Below, piece after piece: positions 35,505 to 43,826 of a DNA stretch of 64,000 nucleotides. The notes below the pieces were generated by a model, which did no database searches, was not told where the DNA came from, and was given only the letters and a program-made list of their open reading frames with translations. Source of the stretch: Nostocales cyanobacterium HT-58-2 (GTDB lineage Bacteria; Cyanobacteriota; Cyanobacteriia; Cyanobacteriales; Nostocaceae); NCBI GenBank assembly GCA_002163975.1, contig CP019636.1, positions 7,505,501 through 7,569,500 on the forward strand. Reading direction: 5' to 3'. Position numbers and translations under genes: made by a program. The first letter of the stretch is position 1; every line of letters starts with the position of its first letter.

Positions 35505-36680
35505 ATGCAGAGTATTAAAAAAAATTTAAAGTTTCCACGAATTATTTTCTTTTTGCTTCCGATTCTAATAGTCTGCATTTTTTTTATCATCAATATTTCT
35601 GCTCCAGCTTTTCCGGTAACTGGAATAGATTTTATAGGTGCTGCGACTTTCCCTACAGGTTTTTCTTTTCAAGAAACCCCAATGGGAGGATTTTCTGGAA
35701 TTACCTACGACGCCAAAAAACAACTTTACTACACCATATCTGATGACCGTAGTGAAAAAGCTGCTGCTCGATTCTACACTCTGAAAATTGACTTGAGTCA
35801 AGGAGCACTCAAAGATGGTGGCGTGACACCTGTTGCTGTCACTAAACTCTTAAATAAAAATAACCAAAATTTTCCCACTGGTAGTATCGATCCAGAAGGT
35901 ATCGCATTCACTGATAAAGAGACTGTATATATTTCTTCGGAAGGTGATAGTAGTAAACAAATACAGCCTTTTATTAAAGAATTTTCCACATCTTCAGCAA
36001 AGGAACTAAAATCATTACCAATACCCAATAAATTTTTGCCTGATAAGAGTGGTCAACAAGGTATCCGCAACAATTTAGCGTTTGAATCTCTCACTATCAC
36101 ACCCAACAAAAAGTATCTGTTTACAGCCACCGAAAATGCTCTGATTCAAGATGGTTCAGAAGCTAAACCAAAAATCAGTAGTCCTTGCCGAATTTTGCAA
36201 TACAATTTGCTCACTCAGCAACCAGAGAAAGAATTTCTCTACCAAACTGAACCAGTGACACCACTTTTGAATATTTCTCCTCGATTTTCTAGCGGCTTAA
36301 CTGATTTAGTTGCTCTTGACAATCGAGGTCATTTCCTCAGTTTAGAACGTACTTTTACTGGCTTTGGGTTTTCTATTGCTCTGTTTCAGATTTCTGTCAC
36401 AGGTGCTGATGACATTCGTAATATTGACAGCCTTTTAGCTGTTGACCTCAACAAAATCAAACCTACCGAGAAACAACTGCTTTTAGATTTGAGAAAACTA
36501 GATGTAGCGCTAGACAATATCGAAGGCTTAACTCTTGGTCCCAAACTCCCTGATGGTCAGCATTCTTTAATCCTTGTCAGCGACAACAACTTTAATCCTC
36601 TTCAACGCACCCAGATACTCGCCTTTAGACTTGAGATGGAACCACCTATTATCAGGTTGATTCGGCGTTTCGTTCCCTAA
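35505..36680 (+). CDS. esterase-like activity of phytase family protein
   Basis: 391 residues. An N-terminal hydrophobic signal/anchor (about 12-33) is followed by a secreted beta-propeller-like domain: FSGITYDAKKQLYYTISDDR, DPEGIAFTDKETVYISSEGD, NLAFESLTITPNKKYLFTAT and DNIEGLTLGPKLPDGQHSLI. These blocks are typical of the phytase-like (PF13449) family in bacterial cell-surface and periplasmic phosphoesterases. Substrate is not established. Confidence 0.87.
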   Translation: MQSIKKNLKFPRIIFFLLPILIVCIFFIINISAPAFPVTGIDFIGAATFPTGFSFQETPMGGFSGITYDAKKQLYYTISDDRSEKAAARFYTLKIDLSQGALKDGGVTPVAVTKLLNKNNQNFPTGSIDPEGIAFTDKETVYISSEGDSSKQIQPFIKEFSTSSAKELKSLPIPNKFLPDKSGQQGIRNNLAFESLTITPNKKYLFTATENALIQDGSEAKPKISSPCRILQYNLLTQQPEKEFLYQTEPVTPLLNISPRFSSGLTDLVALDNRGHFLSLERTFTGFGFSIALFQISVTGADDIRNIDSLLAVDLNKIKPTEKQLLLDLRKLDVALDNIEGLTLGPKLPDGQHSLILVSDNNFNPLQRTQILAFRLEMEPPIIRLIRRFVP

Positions 36681-36783
36681 ACGCTTGCTTGTCAAGAACT
36701 GGGGACAGACAAATTATGGTTCATTTCAAAAAACTCTTGACAAATTTCAAAAGAGTAGTCATAATAAGAAAGTTGCCAGTTGA

Positions 36784-36857
36784 GGGATCGTAGTTCAATT
36801 GGTTAGAGCACCGCCCTGTCACGGCGGAAGTTGCGGGTTCGAGCCCCGTCGATCCCG
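36784..36857 (+). tRNA. tRNA-Asp (GTC)
   Basis: 74 bases with an intact cloverleaf. The acceptor is GGGATCG/CGATCCC (36784-36790 and 36850-36856) with discriminator G. The D-arm has TTCAATTGGTTAGAG. The anticodon stem is CCGCC/GGCGG with GTC at 36818-36820, and the T-arm is GCGGG/CCCGT around TTCGAGC. CCA is not encoded. It reads in the same direction as gltX 120 bases downstream. Confidence 0.97.
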
Positions 36858-36863
36858 TTTAAA

Positions 36864-36909
36864 GTGCTGATTTCTGAGTAAAAAAAGAAAGCTGCTCAGA
36901 AATCAGCAC
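36864..36909. terminator. 15-bp perfect inverted repeat after tRNA-Asp
   Basis: GTGCTGATTTCTGAG (36864-36878) and CTCAGAAATCAGCAC (36895-36909) are exact complements with a 16-base loop. It begins six bases after the tRNA and could define its 3' end, but no T-run follows, so an attenuation or processing role before gltX is possible. Confidence 0.7.
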
Positions 36910-36977
36910 CTATTGTATGTGGCTTAGTATAAGCTACATGAGTCGTCATTTGCAAAAGAGACAAGAGAGAAGACACT

Positions 36978-38420
36978 GTGACTGTTAGAGTCCGTATTGC
37001 CCCCAGTCCAACTGGGAATTTACATATTGGTACAGCCAGGACAGCTGTATTCAACTGGCTGTTTGCCCGTCACCACGGCGGTCAGTTCATCTTGCGAATT
37101 GAAGACACAGATCTAGAGCGATCGCGTCCTGAATACACCGAAAATATTCTCCAAGGACTGCGCTGGCTGGGACTAAACTGGGATGAGGGACCATTTTTTC
37201 AAACCAAACGCTTAGAGCTTTACAAGCAAGCGGTTCAAACCCTCTTTGATCAGGGATTGGTCTATCGCTGCTACACCACAGCAGAAGAATTAGAAGCACT
37301 GCGTGAGGCTCAAAAAGCCAGAGGTGAAGCTCCTCGCTATGATAACCGTCACCGCAACCTCACACCAGAACAAGAAGCCGCATACAAAGCGCAAGGGCGT
37401 AGCTTTGTGATTCGTTTCAAAATTGACGATGACCGGGAAATTGTCTGGAATGACCTGGTACGGGGAAAGATGGTTTGGCGGGGGAGTGATTTAGGCGGTG
37501 ATATGGTCATTGCTCGCGCCGCAGCAGATGGTATTGGTGCGCCCCTGTATAATTTTGCAGTTGTCGTGGATGACATGGATATGCAAATCACCCATGTTAT
37601 CAGGGGAGAAGACCACATCGCCAACACCGCTAAGCAAATTCTGCTATACGAAGCTTTTGGCGCAAAAGTGCCAGATTTTGCCCATACACCTCTGATTTTG
37701 AATCAGGAGGGACGCAAGCTTTCTAAGCGGGATGGAGTCACATCCATTTTTGATTTCAAGCAAATGGGCTTTACCGCCGAAGCCTTGGCAAATTACATGA
37801 CATTGCTGGGTTGGTCAGCTCCAGATTCCACTCAAGAAATTTTTACCTTGCAAGAAGCAGCCAAGCAATTTAGCTTTGAGCGCGTCAACAAAGCTGGGGC
37901 AAAGTTTGACTGGGCAAAACTGGATTGGATAAACAGTCAGTACATTCACAATATGCCAGTGGACAAGCTGACAGATTTGCTCATACCCGTTTGGGAAGAA
38001 GCTGGATATCAGTTGACAGCAGGACGTGATCGTCCTTGGTTAGAGCAGCTTGTCACGTTAATTGGTCCCAGTTTGACTCGGCTTGTGGATGCGATCGCTA
38101 TTAGCAAACTGTTTTTTACAGAGACAGTCGAATTTAGTGAAGAAGCAACTGCCCAATTAAAACAGGAAGGTTCAGCCGCCACTCTCAAGGGTGTCATCGC
38201 TGCTTTGGAGAATCATCAATTAACCGAAGCCAGTGCTCAGGAAATTATTAAGCAGGTCGTTAAAGAACAAAACGTCAAAAAAGGCTTGGTCATGCGATCA
38301 CTCCGGGCTGGCTTAACAGGAGATTTGCATGGTCCTGACCTGATTCAATCATGGTTACTTCTGAATCAAATTGGTTTAGACAAGCCGCGCTTGCTTCAGG
38401 CGGTAGAAAAAGCTAATTAG
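36978..38420 (+). CDS. gltX: glutamyl-tRNA synthetase
   Basis: A 480-residue class I synthetase. The HIGH motif is HIGT (16-19) in APSPTGNLHIGTARTA, and the KMSKS equivalent is KLSKR (about 247-251). Start is GTG at 36978, with GAGAG upstream. In cyanobacteria this non-discriminating type can charge both tRNA-Glu and tRNA-Gln. Glu-tRNA also feeds tetrapyrrole synthesis through glutamyl-tRNA reductase. Single gene next to tRNA-Asp. Confidence 0.97.
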   Translation: MTVRVRIAPSPTGNLHIGTARTAVFNWLFARHHGGQFILRIEDTDLERSRPEYTENILQGLRWLGLNWDEGPFFQTKRLELYKQAVQTLFDQGLVYRCYTTAEELEALREAQKARGEAPRYDNRHRNLTPEQEAAYKAQGRSFVIRFKIDDDREIVWNDLVRGKMVWRGSDLGGDMVIARAAADGIGAPLYNFAVVVDDMDMQITHVIRGEDHIANTAKQILLYEAFGAKVPDFAHTPLILNQEGRKLSKRDGVTSIFDFKQMGFTAEALANYMTLLGWSAPDSTQEIFTLQEAAKQFSFERVNKAGAKFDWAKLDWINSQYIHNMPVDKLTDLLIPVWEEAGYQLTAGRDRPWLEQLVTLIGPSLTRLVDAIAISKLFFTETVEFSEEATAQLKQEGSAATLKGVIAALENHQLTEASAQEIIKQVVKEQNVKKGLVMRSLRAGLTGDLHGPDLIQSWLLLNQIGLDKPRLLQAVEKAN

Positions 38421-38568
38421 CGGGAGTTATACCCTTTTGACAATCTCACCGCTACCAGATTGTCCCTTCGCTTCAATGTGGCATAAAAATGAATGCATTT
38501 AAAGCCAGAAGCTGGGAACACGACTGTGGGGATGTGACCCTACATGAGTTCAATAGCAATTTTATCTA

Positions 38569-38596
38569 GCAGGGGCGCATTAACGTGCGCCTCTGC
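38569..38596. terminator. hairpin downstream of gltX
   Basis: GCAGGGGCGCA (38569-38579) pairs with TGCGCCTCTGC (38586-38596), one mismatch, followed by a weak T-rich sequence. It lies about 150 bases after gltX and is the only structure seen in the gap from 38421 to 38748. Confidence 0.5.
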
Positions 38597-38748
38597 TTAT
38601 AAGAGAAACTTATTTATAATAGTTAATTGACAATTAACCATAAATTTGGTTGTGAGGAAGCAAGGAAGCTAGTCAAATACCCTAGCATAAGGAACTTTTA
38701 GTGTAATATTCATGTCTCTAAAAGTACTTAAAAAAGTATGTTATTAAA

Positions 38749-39246
38749 ATGCTGACAAAAGTAATAAATCCAGGGATCAAAATATCTTTGATGATAATGG
38801 CGCTGGCGCTAGCGTCAGCAATGAATGCAACATCTCATGCAGAGGAAACACCTCCACCCATTTTTGAGGATGTCATAATTGGTCAAAAATTTTCCCCAGA
38901 TCCCCTAACCGTTCGCGGTATGGGTGGTGGTTTCATACCAGGAAGGGAGGTTGCAGGAAAAGGCGAAACTCCTACAGGTTCGTGTGCAGGATATTTTGAT
39001 GAAGAACCAGACCATACCCTTGAACTCACAAGTAAATTTGACTACTTGAAACTACAAGTAGAAAGCCCCGAGGATACTACCTTAATTGTTAGTGGTCCTG
39101 GGGGTAGCTGGTGCAATGACGATTTTGATGGCAAGAATCCTGGCATGATCGGAGAATGGCTACCAGGAACGTACAACATTTGGATCGGTTCGTACAAAAA
39201 AGATAGATATCTGCCTTACACTCTATCCATTACAGAAGTCAAGTAG
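38749..39246 (+). CDS. secreted protein with PPC-like beta-sandwich domain
   Basis: 165 residues. An N-terminal signal peptide (hydrophobic about 12-26, cleavage plausible after SHA) precedes a compact domain (TGSCAGYFDEEPDHTLELTS, KLQVESPEDTTLIVSGPGGS, WCNDDFDGKNPGMIGEWLPG, YNIWIGSYK). The DTTLIVSGPGGxWxCNDD and GTYxIWIGSY patterns resemble bacterial pre-peptidase C-terminal (PPC-like) domains. The two Cys may form a disulfide. Acts outside the plasma membrane; function unknown. Confidence 0.8.
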   Translation: MLTKVINPGIKISLMIMALALASAMNATSHAEETPPPIFEDVIIGQKFSPDPLTVRGMGGGFIPGREVAGKGETPTGSCAGYFDEEPDHTLELTSKFDYLKLQVESPEDTTLIVSGPGGSWCNDDFDGKNPGMIGEWLPGTYNIWIGSYKKDRYLPYTLSITEVK

Positions 39247-39333
39247 AGGAGTAGGGAGAAAGAGGCAGAGGAAGCAGGGAGAGGCGAGAGATAGGGAGCC
39301 CGCTAGCCCTCCGGGCACGCTACGCGAACGCTT

Positions 39334-39410
39334 GGGAGCACCCGAGCGGGGGAGGAGGAAGAGTTAATGGACGCTAACTCTTCTCCCCTTGCTCCCTACT
39401 CGGGTGTTCC
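39334..39410. repeat. long imperfect hairpin in repeat-rich spacer
   Basis: Left arm 39334-39366 and right arm 39375-39410 pair through GAAGAGTTA/TAACTCTTC around the loop ATGGACGC, and outward through GGAG...CACCCGAG / CTCGGGTG, with mismatches and small gaps. It follows a GC-rich repeat (CTAGCCCTCCGGGCACGCTA) at 39303-39322. The whole stretch 39247-39584 otherwise shows no gene. Confidence 0.6.
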
Positions 39411-39589
39411 TCTGCTTCTTCCGCTTCCCCCAAATTCTCAACTCCTCACTCTCCCTCTGGTGCATTCTATTAAAATTAAGTTAAATTTAATTAAGATTCT
39501 TACTGGCGTCATGGATCTGCCACAGTGCCACATTAGCTCTTTGGCAAACCACATAAGACATCAGATTAAACAAAATGAATTTATAAACC

Positions 39590-39742
39590 TAAGCTACAAA
39601 AGTACGGTCAGGCAGCCCGGAACTAACGCTTGAGGAGGCATCTTTTAGGATGCGACATGAGAATGTAAGACCTGCACTTGGAAATCCCAAAGCAGGCAGT
39701 CTCAGCCCAAGAATCCACCTCTGATAGGGTTGGAAGTGTCAA
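39590..39742 (+). pseudogene. tnpB: 3' remnant of a tnpB gene with its right end
   Basis: One frame reads STVRQPGTNA and stops at 39631-39633. Another frame, from 39669, reads DLHLEIPKQAVSAQES and on to 39742. Both pieces look like the C-terminal tail of cyanobacterial TnpB proteins (STVGQxGTNAC and a following QAVSxQES segment), now broken by a frameshift and stops. The last 35 bases (CAAGAATCC ... AGTGTCAA, 39708-39742) match the layout of the tnpB right ends at 54975-55011 and 55461-55497. No further tnpB sequence is seen upstream. Confidence 0.65.
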
Positions 39743-39774
39743 TAGTTGTATCGGCATCTAGAGGCAAATCACTG

Positions 39775-41661
39775 ATGAAATTCTCCTGGAGAGTCCTACT
39801 ACTCTGGACATTGCCTGCATTGGTCATTGGCTTTTTCTTCTGGCAAGGGGCATTTTCTGGTGCTCCTGTAGATATGAGTAGGAATGCAGCCAGTACCCGC
39901 ATGACCTATGGTCGTTTTCTGGAATATTTGGACGCCAATCGGGTAACTAGTGTTGATTTATATGAAGGTGGTAGAACGGCAATTGTGGAAGCCGTCGATC
40001 CAGAACTCGACAACCGCATACAACGAGTGCGGGTGGATCTGCCTGCTAGTGCACCTGAACTGATTACCAAGCTAAAAGAAAAAGGAGTTAGTTTTGACGC
40101 CCATCCCATGCGAAATGATGGGGCAATTTGGGGACTTTTAGGTAATCTCGTTTTTCCTATTTTATTGATTACCGGGTTATTCTTCTTGTTCCGTCGTTCT
40201 AGCAACCTGCCTGGTGGTCCTGGTCAAGCAATGAACTTCGGGAAATCAAAAGCTCGCTTCCAGATGGAGGCAAAAACCGGAGTGAAATTTGACGATGTTG
40301 CAGGTATTGAAGAAGCCAAAGAAGAACTGCAAGAAGTCGTGACATTCCTGAAACAACCAGAAAAATTTACTGCTGTGGGCGCACGTATTCCTAAAGGAGT
40401 GCTGCTGGTTGGACCTCCGGGAACAGGTAAGACACTACTTGCAAAAGCGATCGCTGGTGAAGCTGGCGTCCCCTTCTTCAGTATTTCCGGTTCAGAATTC
40501 GTAGAAATGTTCGTGGGCGTGGGTGCATCTCGTGTCCGCGACCTATTTAAGAAAGCAAAAGATAATGCCCCATGTATCATCTTTATTGATGAAATCGACG
40601 CCGTAGGACGTCAACGGGGTGCAGGTATCGGTGGTGGAAACGATGAGCGTGAACAAACCCTCAACCAACTGCTCACCGAAATGGACGGTTTTGAAGGAAA
40701 CACAGGCATCATCATTATTGCTGCTACTAACCGTCCTGACGTCTTAGATGCAGCTTTATTGCGTCCTGGAAGATTTGACCGACAAGTCATTGTCGATGCA
40801 CCCGACATCAAAGGACGTTTGGATGTTTTAAAAGTCCATGCCCGCAACAAAAAACTAGATCCTAGCGTTTCTTTAGAGGCGATCGCCCGTCGTACCCCTG
40901 GTTTTACAGGAGCAGACTTAGCAAACTTGCTCAACGAAGGTGCTATTCTCACAGCCAGACGGCGTAAAGACGCCATCACCAACCTAGAAATTGATGATGC
41001 TGTGGATCGGGTTGTTGCTGGTATGGAAGGCACGCCTCTGGTGGACAGCAAGAGCAAGCGTTTGATTGCTTACCATGAAGTAGGACATGCCTTAGCAGGT
41101 ACATTGCTCAAAGACCACGATCCAGTGCAAAAAGTGACCTTGATTCCACGGGGACAAGCACAAGGGTTAACCTGGTTTACTCCTAATGAGGATCAAGGTT
41201 TAATCACTCGTGCTCAACTCAAAGCCAGAATTACTGGTGCTTTGGGCGGTCGTGCTGCAGAAGAAGTCATTTTTGGTTCTGCAGAAGTCACAACTGGTGC
41301 TGGAGGTGACTTGCAGCAAGTCAGCAGCATGGCACGGCAAATGGTGACAAGGTTTGGGATGTCTGATTTAGGACCAATATCATTAGAAAGCCAGCAGGGA
41401 GAAGTGTTCTTGGGTCGTGACTGGATGACACGCTCAGAATATTCAGAATCTATTGCGGCTCGTGTTGATAGCCAAGTCCGCACCATTGTTGAAGAGTGCT
41501 ACGTAACAGCAAAGCGATTTATACAGGAAAATCGCACCGTAATGGATCGGTTAGTTGATTTGCTCATTGAGAAAGAAACCATTGACGGCGAAGAATTCCG
41601 TCAGATTGTGGCTGAGTATACGAGCGTACCTGAAAAGCCGCAGTATATGCCTAGTCTCTAA
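39775..41661 (+). CDS. ftsH: ATP-dependent zinc metalloprotease FtsH (FtsH2-like)
   Basis: 628 residues from the ATG at 39775 (MKFSWRVLLLWTLPALVIGF). The TTG at 39730 would add 15 unrelated residues encoded by an IS remnant. Two membrane spans (about 5-25 and 120-140) flank a lumenal domain. The AAA+ module has GPPGTGKT (about 213-220), IFIDEIDAVGRQRGAG and ATNRPD; the protease has HEVGH (434-438). The sequence closely resembles cyanobacterial FtsH2, which with FtsH3 removes damaged D1 protein during photosystem II repair at the thylakoid. Confidence 0.96.
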   Translation: MKFSWRVLLLWTLPALVIGFFFWQGAFSGAPVDMSRNAASTRMTYGRFLEYLDANRVTSVDLYEGGRTAIVEAVDPELDNRIQRVRVDLPASAPELITKLKEKGVSFDAHPMRNDGAIWGLLGNLVFPILLITGLFFLFRRSSNLPGGPGQAMNFGKSKARFQMEAKTGVKFDDVAGIEEAKEELQEVVTFLKQPEKFTAVGARIPKGVLLVGPPGTGKTLLAKAIAGEAGVPFFSISGSEFVEMFVGVGASRVRDLFKKAKDNAPCIIFIDEIDAVGRQRGAGIGGGNDEREQTLNQLLTEMDGFEGNTGIIIIAATNRPDVLDAALLRPGRFDRQVIVDAPDIKGRLDVLKVHARNKKLDPSVSLEAIARRTPGFTGADLANLLNEGAILTARRRKDAITNLEIDDAVDRVVAGMEGTPLVDSKSKRLIAYHEVGHALAGTLLKDHDPVQKVTLIPRGQAQGLTWFTPNEDQGLITRAQLKARITGALGGRAAEEVIFGSAEVTTGAGGDLQQVSSMARQMVTRFGMSDLGPISLESQQGEVFLGRDWMTRSEYSESIAARVDSQVRTIVEECYVTAKRFIQENRTVMDRLVDLLIEKETIDGEEFRQIVAEYTSVPEKPQYMPSL

Positions 41662-41697
41662 TTCTTGAGTTAGGTAGGAGATAGCCTTACTTTACAG

Positions 41698-41730
41698 CAC
41701 AGGGATGGTACTGATTATCCCTGTGTTTCT
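41698..41730 (+). terminator. intrinsic terminator of ftsH
   Basis: CACAGGGAT (41698-41706) and ATCCCTGTG (41717-41725) pair perfectly across 10 bases and are followed by TTTCTATT. It lies 37 bases after the ftsH stop. The remaining gap to 42082 is AT-rich with nothing recognised. Confidence 0.8.
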
Positions 41731-42082
41731 ATTGATACATTCATGACCAGTCATTTCTCTCCTCAAAAAACACAATGGTTTCTTTATGAGAATCCTCAAA
41801 TTGTCATTGCGAGCAGAAGAAAGTAAAGTGAAAAATCAAATTTTTTGCCAAGTCAATTGCTAGACGTTTCGTTGCGTAATCACTCGATTTAAAATAACAA
41901 AAAATGACATACTACAATTGACAATCCACTAGCCAAAATCCAAAATAACAGGGAGTATCCTGAATTCTCAAAAATTTTCACTTCCCACGTTAGGCTTGAT
42001 TAAAGTAGCATTTTATTGCGCTTTCTATATTAAATTCGCTAATCCTGCTAATTTTTAATTTTTGCTGTTTGAGAAAATCGGA

Positions 42083-42823
42083 ATGCTAGATAGAATATTT
42101 GACTACCTTAACTTCCATTTCAGCATTGAAGCTCCTATAGTCCTGCTCGTCCTCATTTTTCTAGAGGCGGTCTTGTCTGCAGACAACGCGATCGCCCTCG
42201 CTGCGATCGCCCAAGGGCTAGAAGACAAAAATCTCGAACGTCAGGCGCTGAACATTGGTTTGGTAGTTGCTTACGTCCTGCGAATCACCTTACTGTTGAC
42301 AGCGACCTGGGTGCAACAGTTCTGGCAGTTTGAGTTATTAGGTGCAGCTTACCTCCTGTGGCTAGTATTCCAACATTTCACTTCCGAAGAAGGCGAAGAC
42401 AATCAACACCACGGTCCCCGTTTTAGCTCACTGTGGCAAGTGATCCCCATTATTGCCCTGACAGACTTAGCCTTTTCTCTCGATAGTGTCACCACGGCGA
42501 TCGCTGTTTCTAATGAAACGTGGCTGGTGATTACAGGTACGACCATCGGTGTTGTGACCTTACGCTATATGGCGGGTTTGTTTATTCGTTGGTTAGATGA
42601 GTTTTTCTATTTGGAAGACGCAGGCTATATCACTGTCGCATTAGTGGGCTTGCGCTTACTCCTAAAAGTGGTGAACGATTCTCTAGTTCCACCACAATGG
42701 TTCATGATTACTGCGATCGCCCTCATTCTGTCATGGGGATTCTCCAAGCGAACAGACTCAGAAAAAATAGAAGAACAACACAAACAAGAGAAAACCGAAG
42801 TTATAGAAGGAAGTCGGGAATAG
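42083..42823 (+). CDS. TerC family integral membrane protein
   Basis: 246 residues from the ATG at 42083 (MLDRIFDYLNFHFSIEAPIV); an upstream TTG at 42062 is less likely. About seven membrane helices are present. TerC landmarks are FLEAVLSADNAIALAAIA, with the conserved Asp-Asn, and IALTDLAFSLDSVTTAIAVS, with a second acidic pair, plus RWLDEFFYLEDAGY. The family exports Mn and other divalent cations or assists metalloenzyme maturation. In cyanobacteria a TerC homologue has been linked to thylakoid/PSII function (family inference). A polar Lys/Glu tail ends the protein. Confidence 0.9.
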   Translation: MLDRIFDYLNFHFSIEAPIVLLVLIFLEAVLSADNAIALAAIAQGLEDKNLERQALNIGLVVAYVLRITLLLTATWVQQFWQFELLGAAYLLWLVFQHFTSEEGEDNQHHGPRFSSLWQVIPIIALTDLAFSLDSVTTAIAVSNETWLVITGTTIGVVTLRYMAGLFIRWLDEFFYLEDAGYITVALVGLRLLLKVVNDSLVPPQWFMITAIALILSWGFSKRTDSEKIEEQHKQEKTEVIEGSRE

Positions 42824-42894
42824 GGAAAGAGGACGCGGGGACACGGAGACACGAAGACACGGGGATAGAGGAGGACATGGAGAATCGTTCATTA

Positions 42895-42990
42895 GTTTTC
42901 TCCGTGTCGCCCTCCAGATTCGCAGTCGCCTGCGGAGGGTTTCCCTGCTGCAGCACTGTCTCACCGCGTCTCCGACTCCCCGCGTCTTCC
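42895..42990 (+). repeat. interspersed repeat, copy A
   Basis: GCAGTCGCCTGCGGAGGGTT, then TCCCTGCTGCAGCACTGTCTCACCGC. A very similar block in the same orientation is at about 45956-46003 (GCAGTCGCCTGCGGCAGGGT ... GATGTCTCACCGC). It lies between the TerC and ndk genes. Confidence 0.75.
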
Positions 42991-43010
42991 TCTCTCCCTT
43001 GTCTGCTAAA

Positions 43011-43460
43011 TTACTCTTTCAACCAAGGCGTTACAGTTGGTTGCCAAGAAACTAATTCTTCTTCTTTGAACCACAGAGAGACTTCCCTTTGCGCTGTTTC
43101 AATAGCGTCGGAACCGTGGATCAGGTTACGACCAATATTAATGCCAAAATCGCCTCGAATGGTTCCTGGTTCTGCGGAAAGTGGGTTTGTTGCTCCAATG
43201 ATTTTTCTAGCAGAGGCGACAACGCCTTCGCCTTCCCAAACCATAGCCACGACTGGACCGGAAGTAATAAAATCTACCAATCCAGCAAAAAAAGGTCTTT
43301 CCCGATGAACATCATAATGCTGTTCAGCCAATTCACGACTGACTTTCAAAAACTTCAAACCAACCAGGGTAAAGCCTTTATCTTCAAAGCGACGGATAAT
43401 TTCACCTACCAATCCGCGCTGCACTCCATCAGGCTTAATTGCTAAGAATGTGCGTTCCAA
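43011..43460 (-). CDS. ndk: nucleoside diphosphate kinase
   Basis: 149 residues, the standard Ndk length. It begins MERTFLAIKPDGVQRGLVGE. RPFFAGLVDFITSGPVVAMV and NLIHGSDAIETAQREV follow; the His in the IHGSD motif is the phosphorylated catalytic residue. It balances cellular NTP and dNTP pools. Divergent from speA, with a repeat-filled spacer between them. Confidence 0.97.
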   Translation of the reverse strand: MERTFLAIKPDGVQRGLVGEIIRRFEDKGFTLVGLKFLKVSRELAEQHYDVHRERPFFAGLVDFITSGPVVAMVWEGEGVVASARKIIGATNPLSAEPGTIRGDFGINIGRNLIHGSDAIETAQREVSLWFKEEELVSWQPTVTPWLKE

Positions 43461-43503
43461 AGCTATCTCCTCAAATTTAACAAGTTTAATTCTTGGTCAA
43501 TTG

Positions 43504-43588
43504 TGAGCCAGCGCTGCAAGAAGGTGAGACCAGTACCGCAGTTTCTTACGGAGGGAGACCCTCCTCAGAACTGCTCGCTGCAGGAGGG
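43504..43588 (+). repeat. approximately 85-bp inverted-repeat copy, left of speA
   Basis: GAGCCAGCGCTGCAAG..., GTACCGCAGTTTCTTACGGA and ...TCGCTGCAGGAGGG. Read against the reverse complement of 46047-46128 it differs at only about four positions (three substitutions and one indel). It is followed by related GC-rich repeats (GGGTTTCCCTCCGTAGGC and GTTCGCGTAGCGTCTCCGC) up to 43680. Confidence 0.85.
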
Positions 43589-43826
43589 TTTCCCTCCGTA
43601 GGCAACTGGCGAACCCGTTCGCGTAGCGTCTCCGCTAGGAGAAGGGGTTTCCTTCTGTAGGCGACTGCGAACCCAAAGGGTCATTTGTCTTTTGTCAAGA
43701 ATTAGTGACAAGCAACTCATAACCTATCTGAGATTATCAAAAGAAAGTATCTCTAAGTGCATATACGCTGAAAGACGAATGCGTTAAATTGTAATTCCGT
43801 GGGTGTAACAAAGAGGTCAGGAAGAA

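Noticed and set aside
39367..39633. 88-codon plus-strand frame upstream of ftsH
   Set aside because: It begins inside a hairpin loop, crosses repeats, and only its last ten codons look like protein; those are part of the tnpB remnant.
39730..39774. 15-residue N-terminal extension of ftsH from TTG
   Set aside because: The residues derive from the tnpB remnant and are absent from FtsH2 proteins; ATG 39775 matches the family start.
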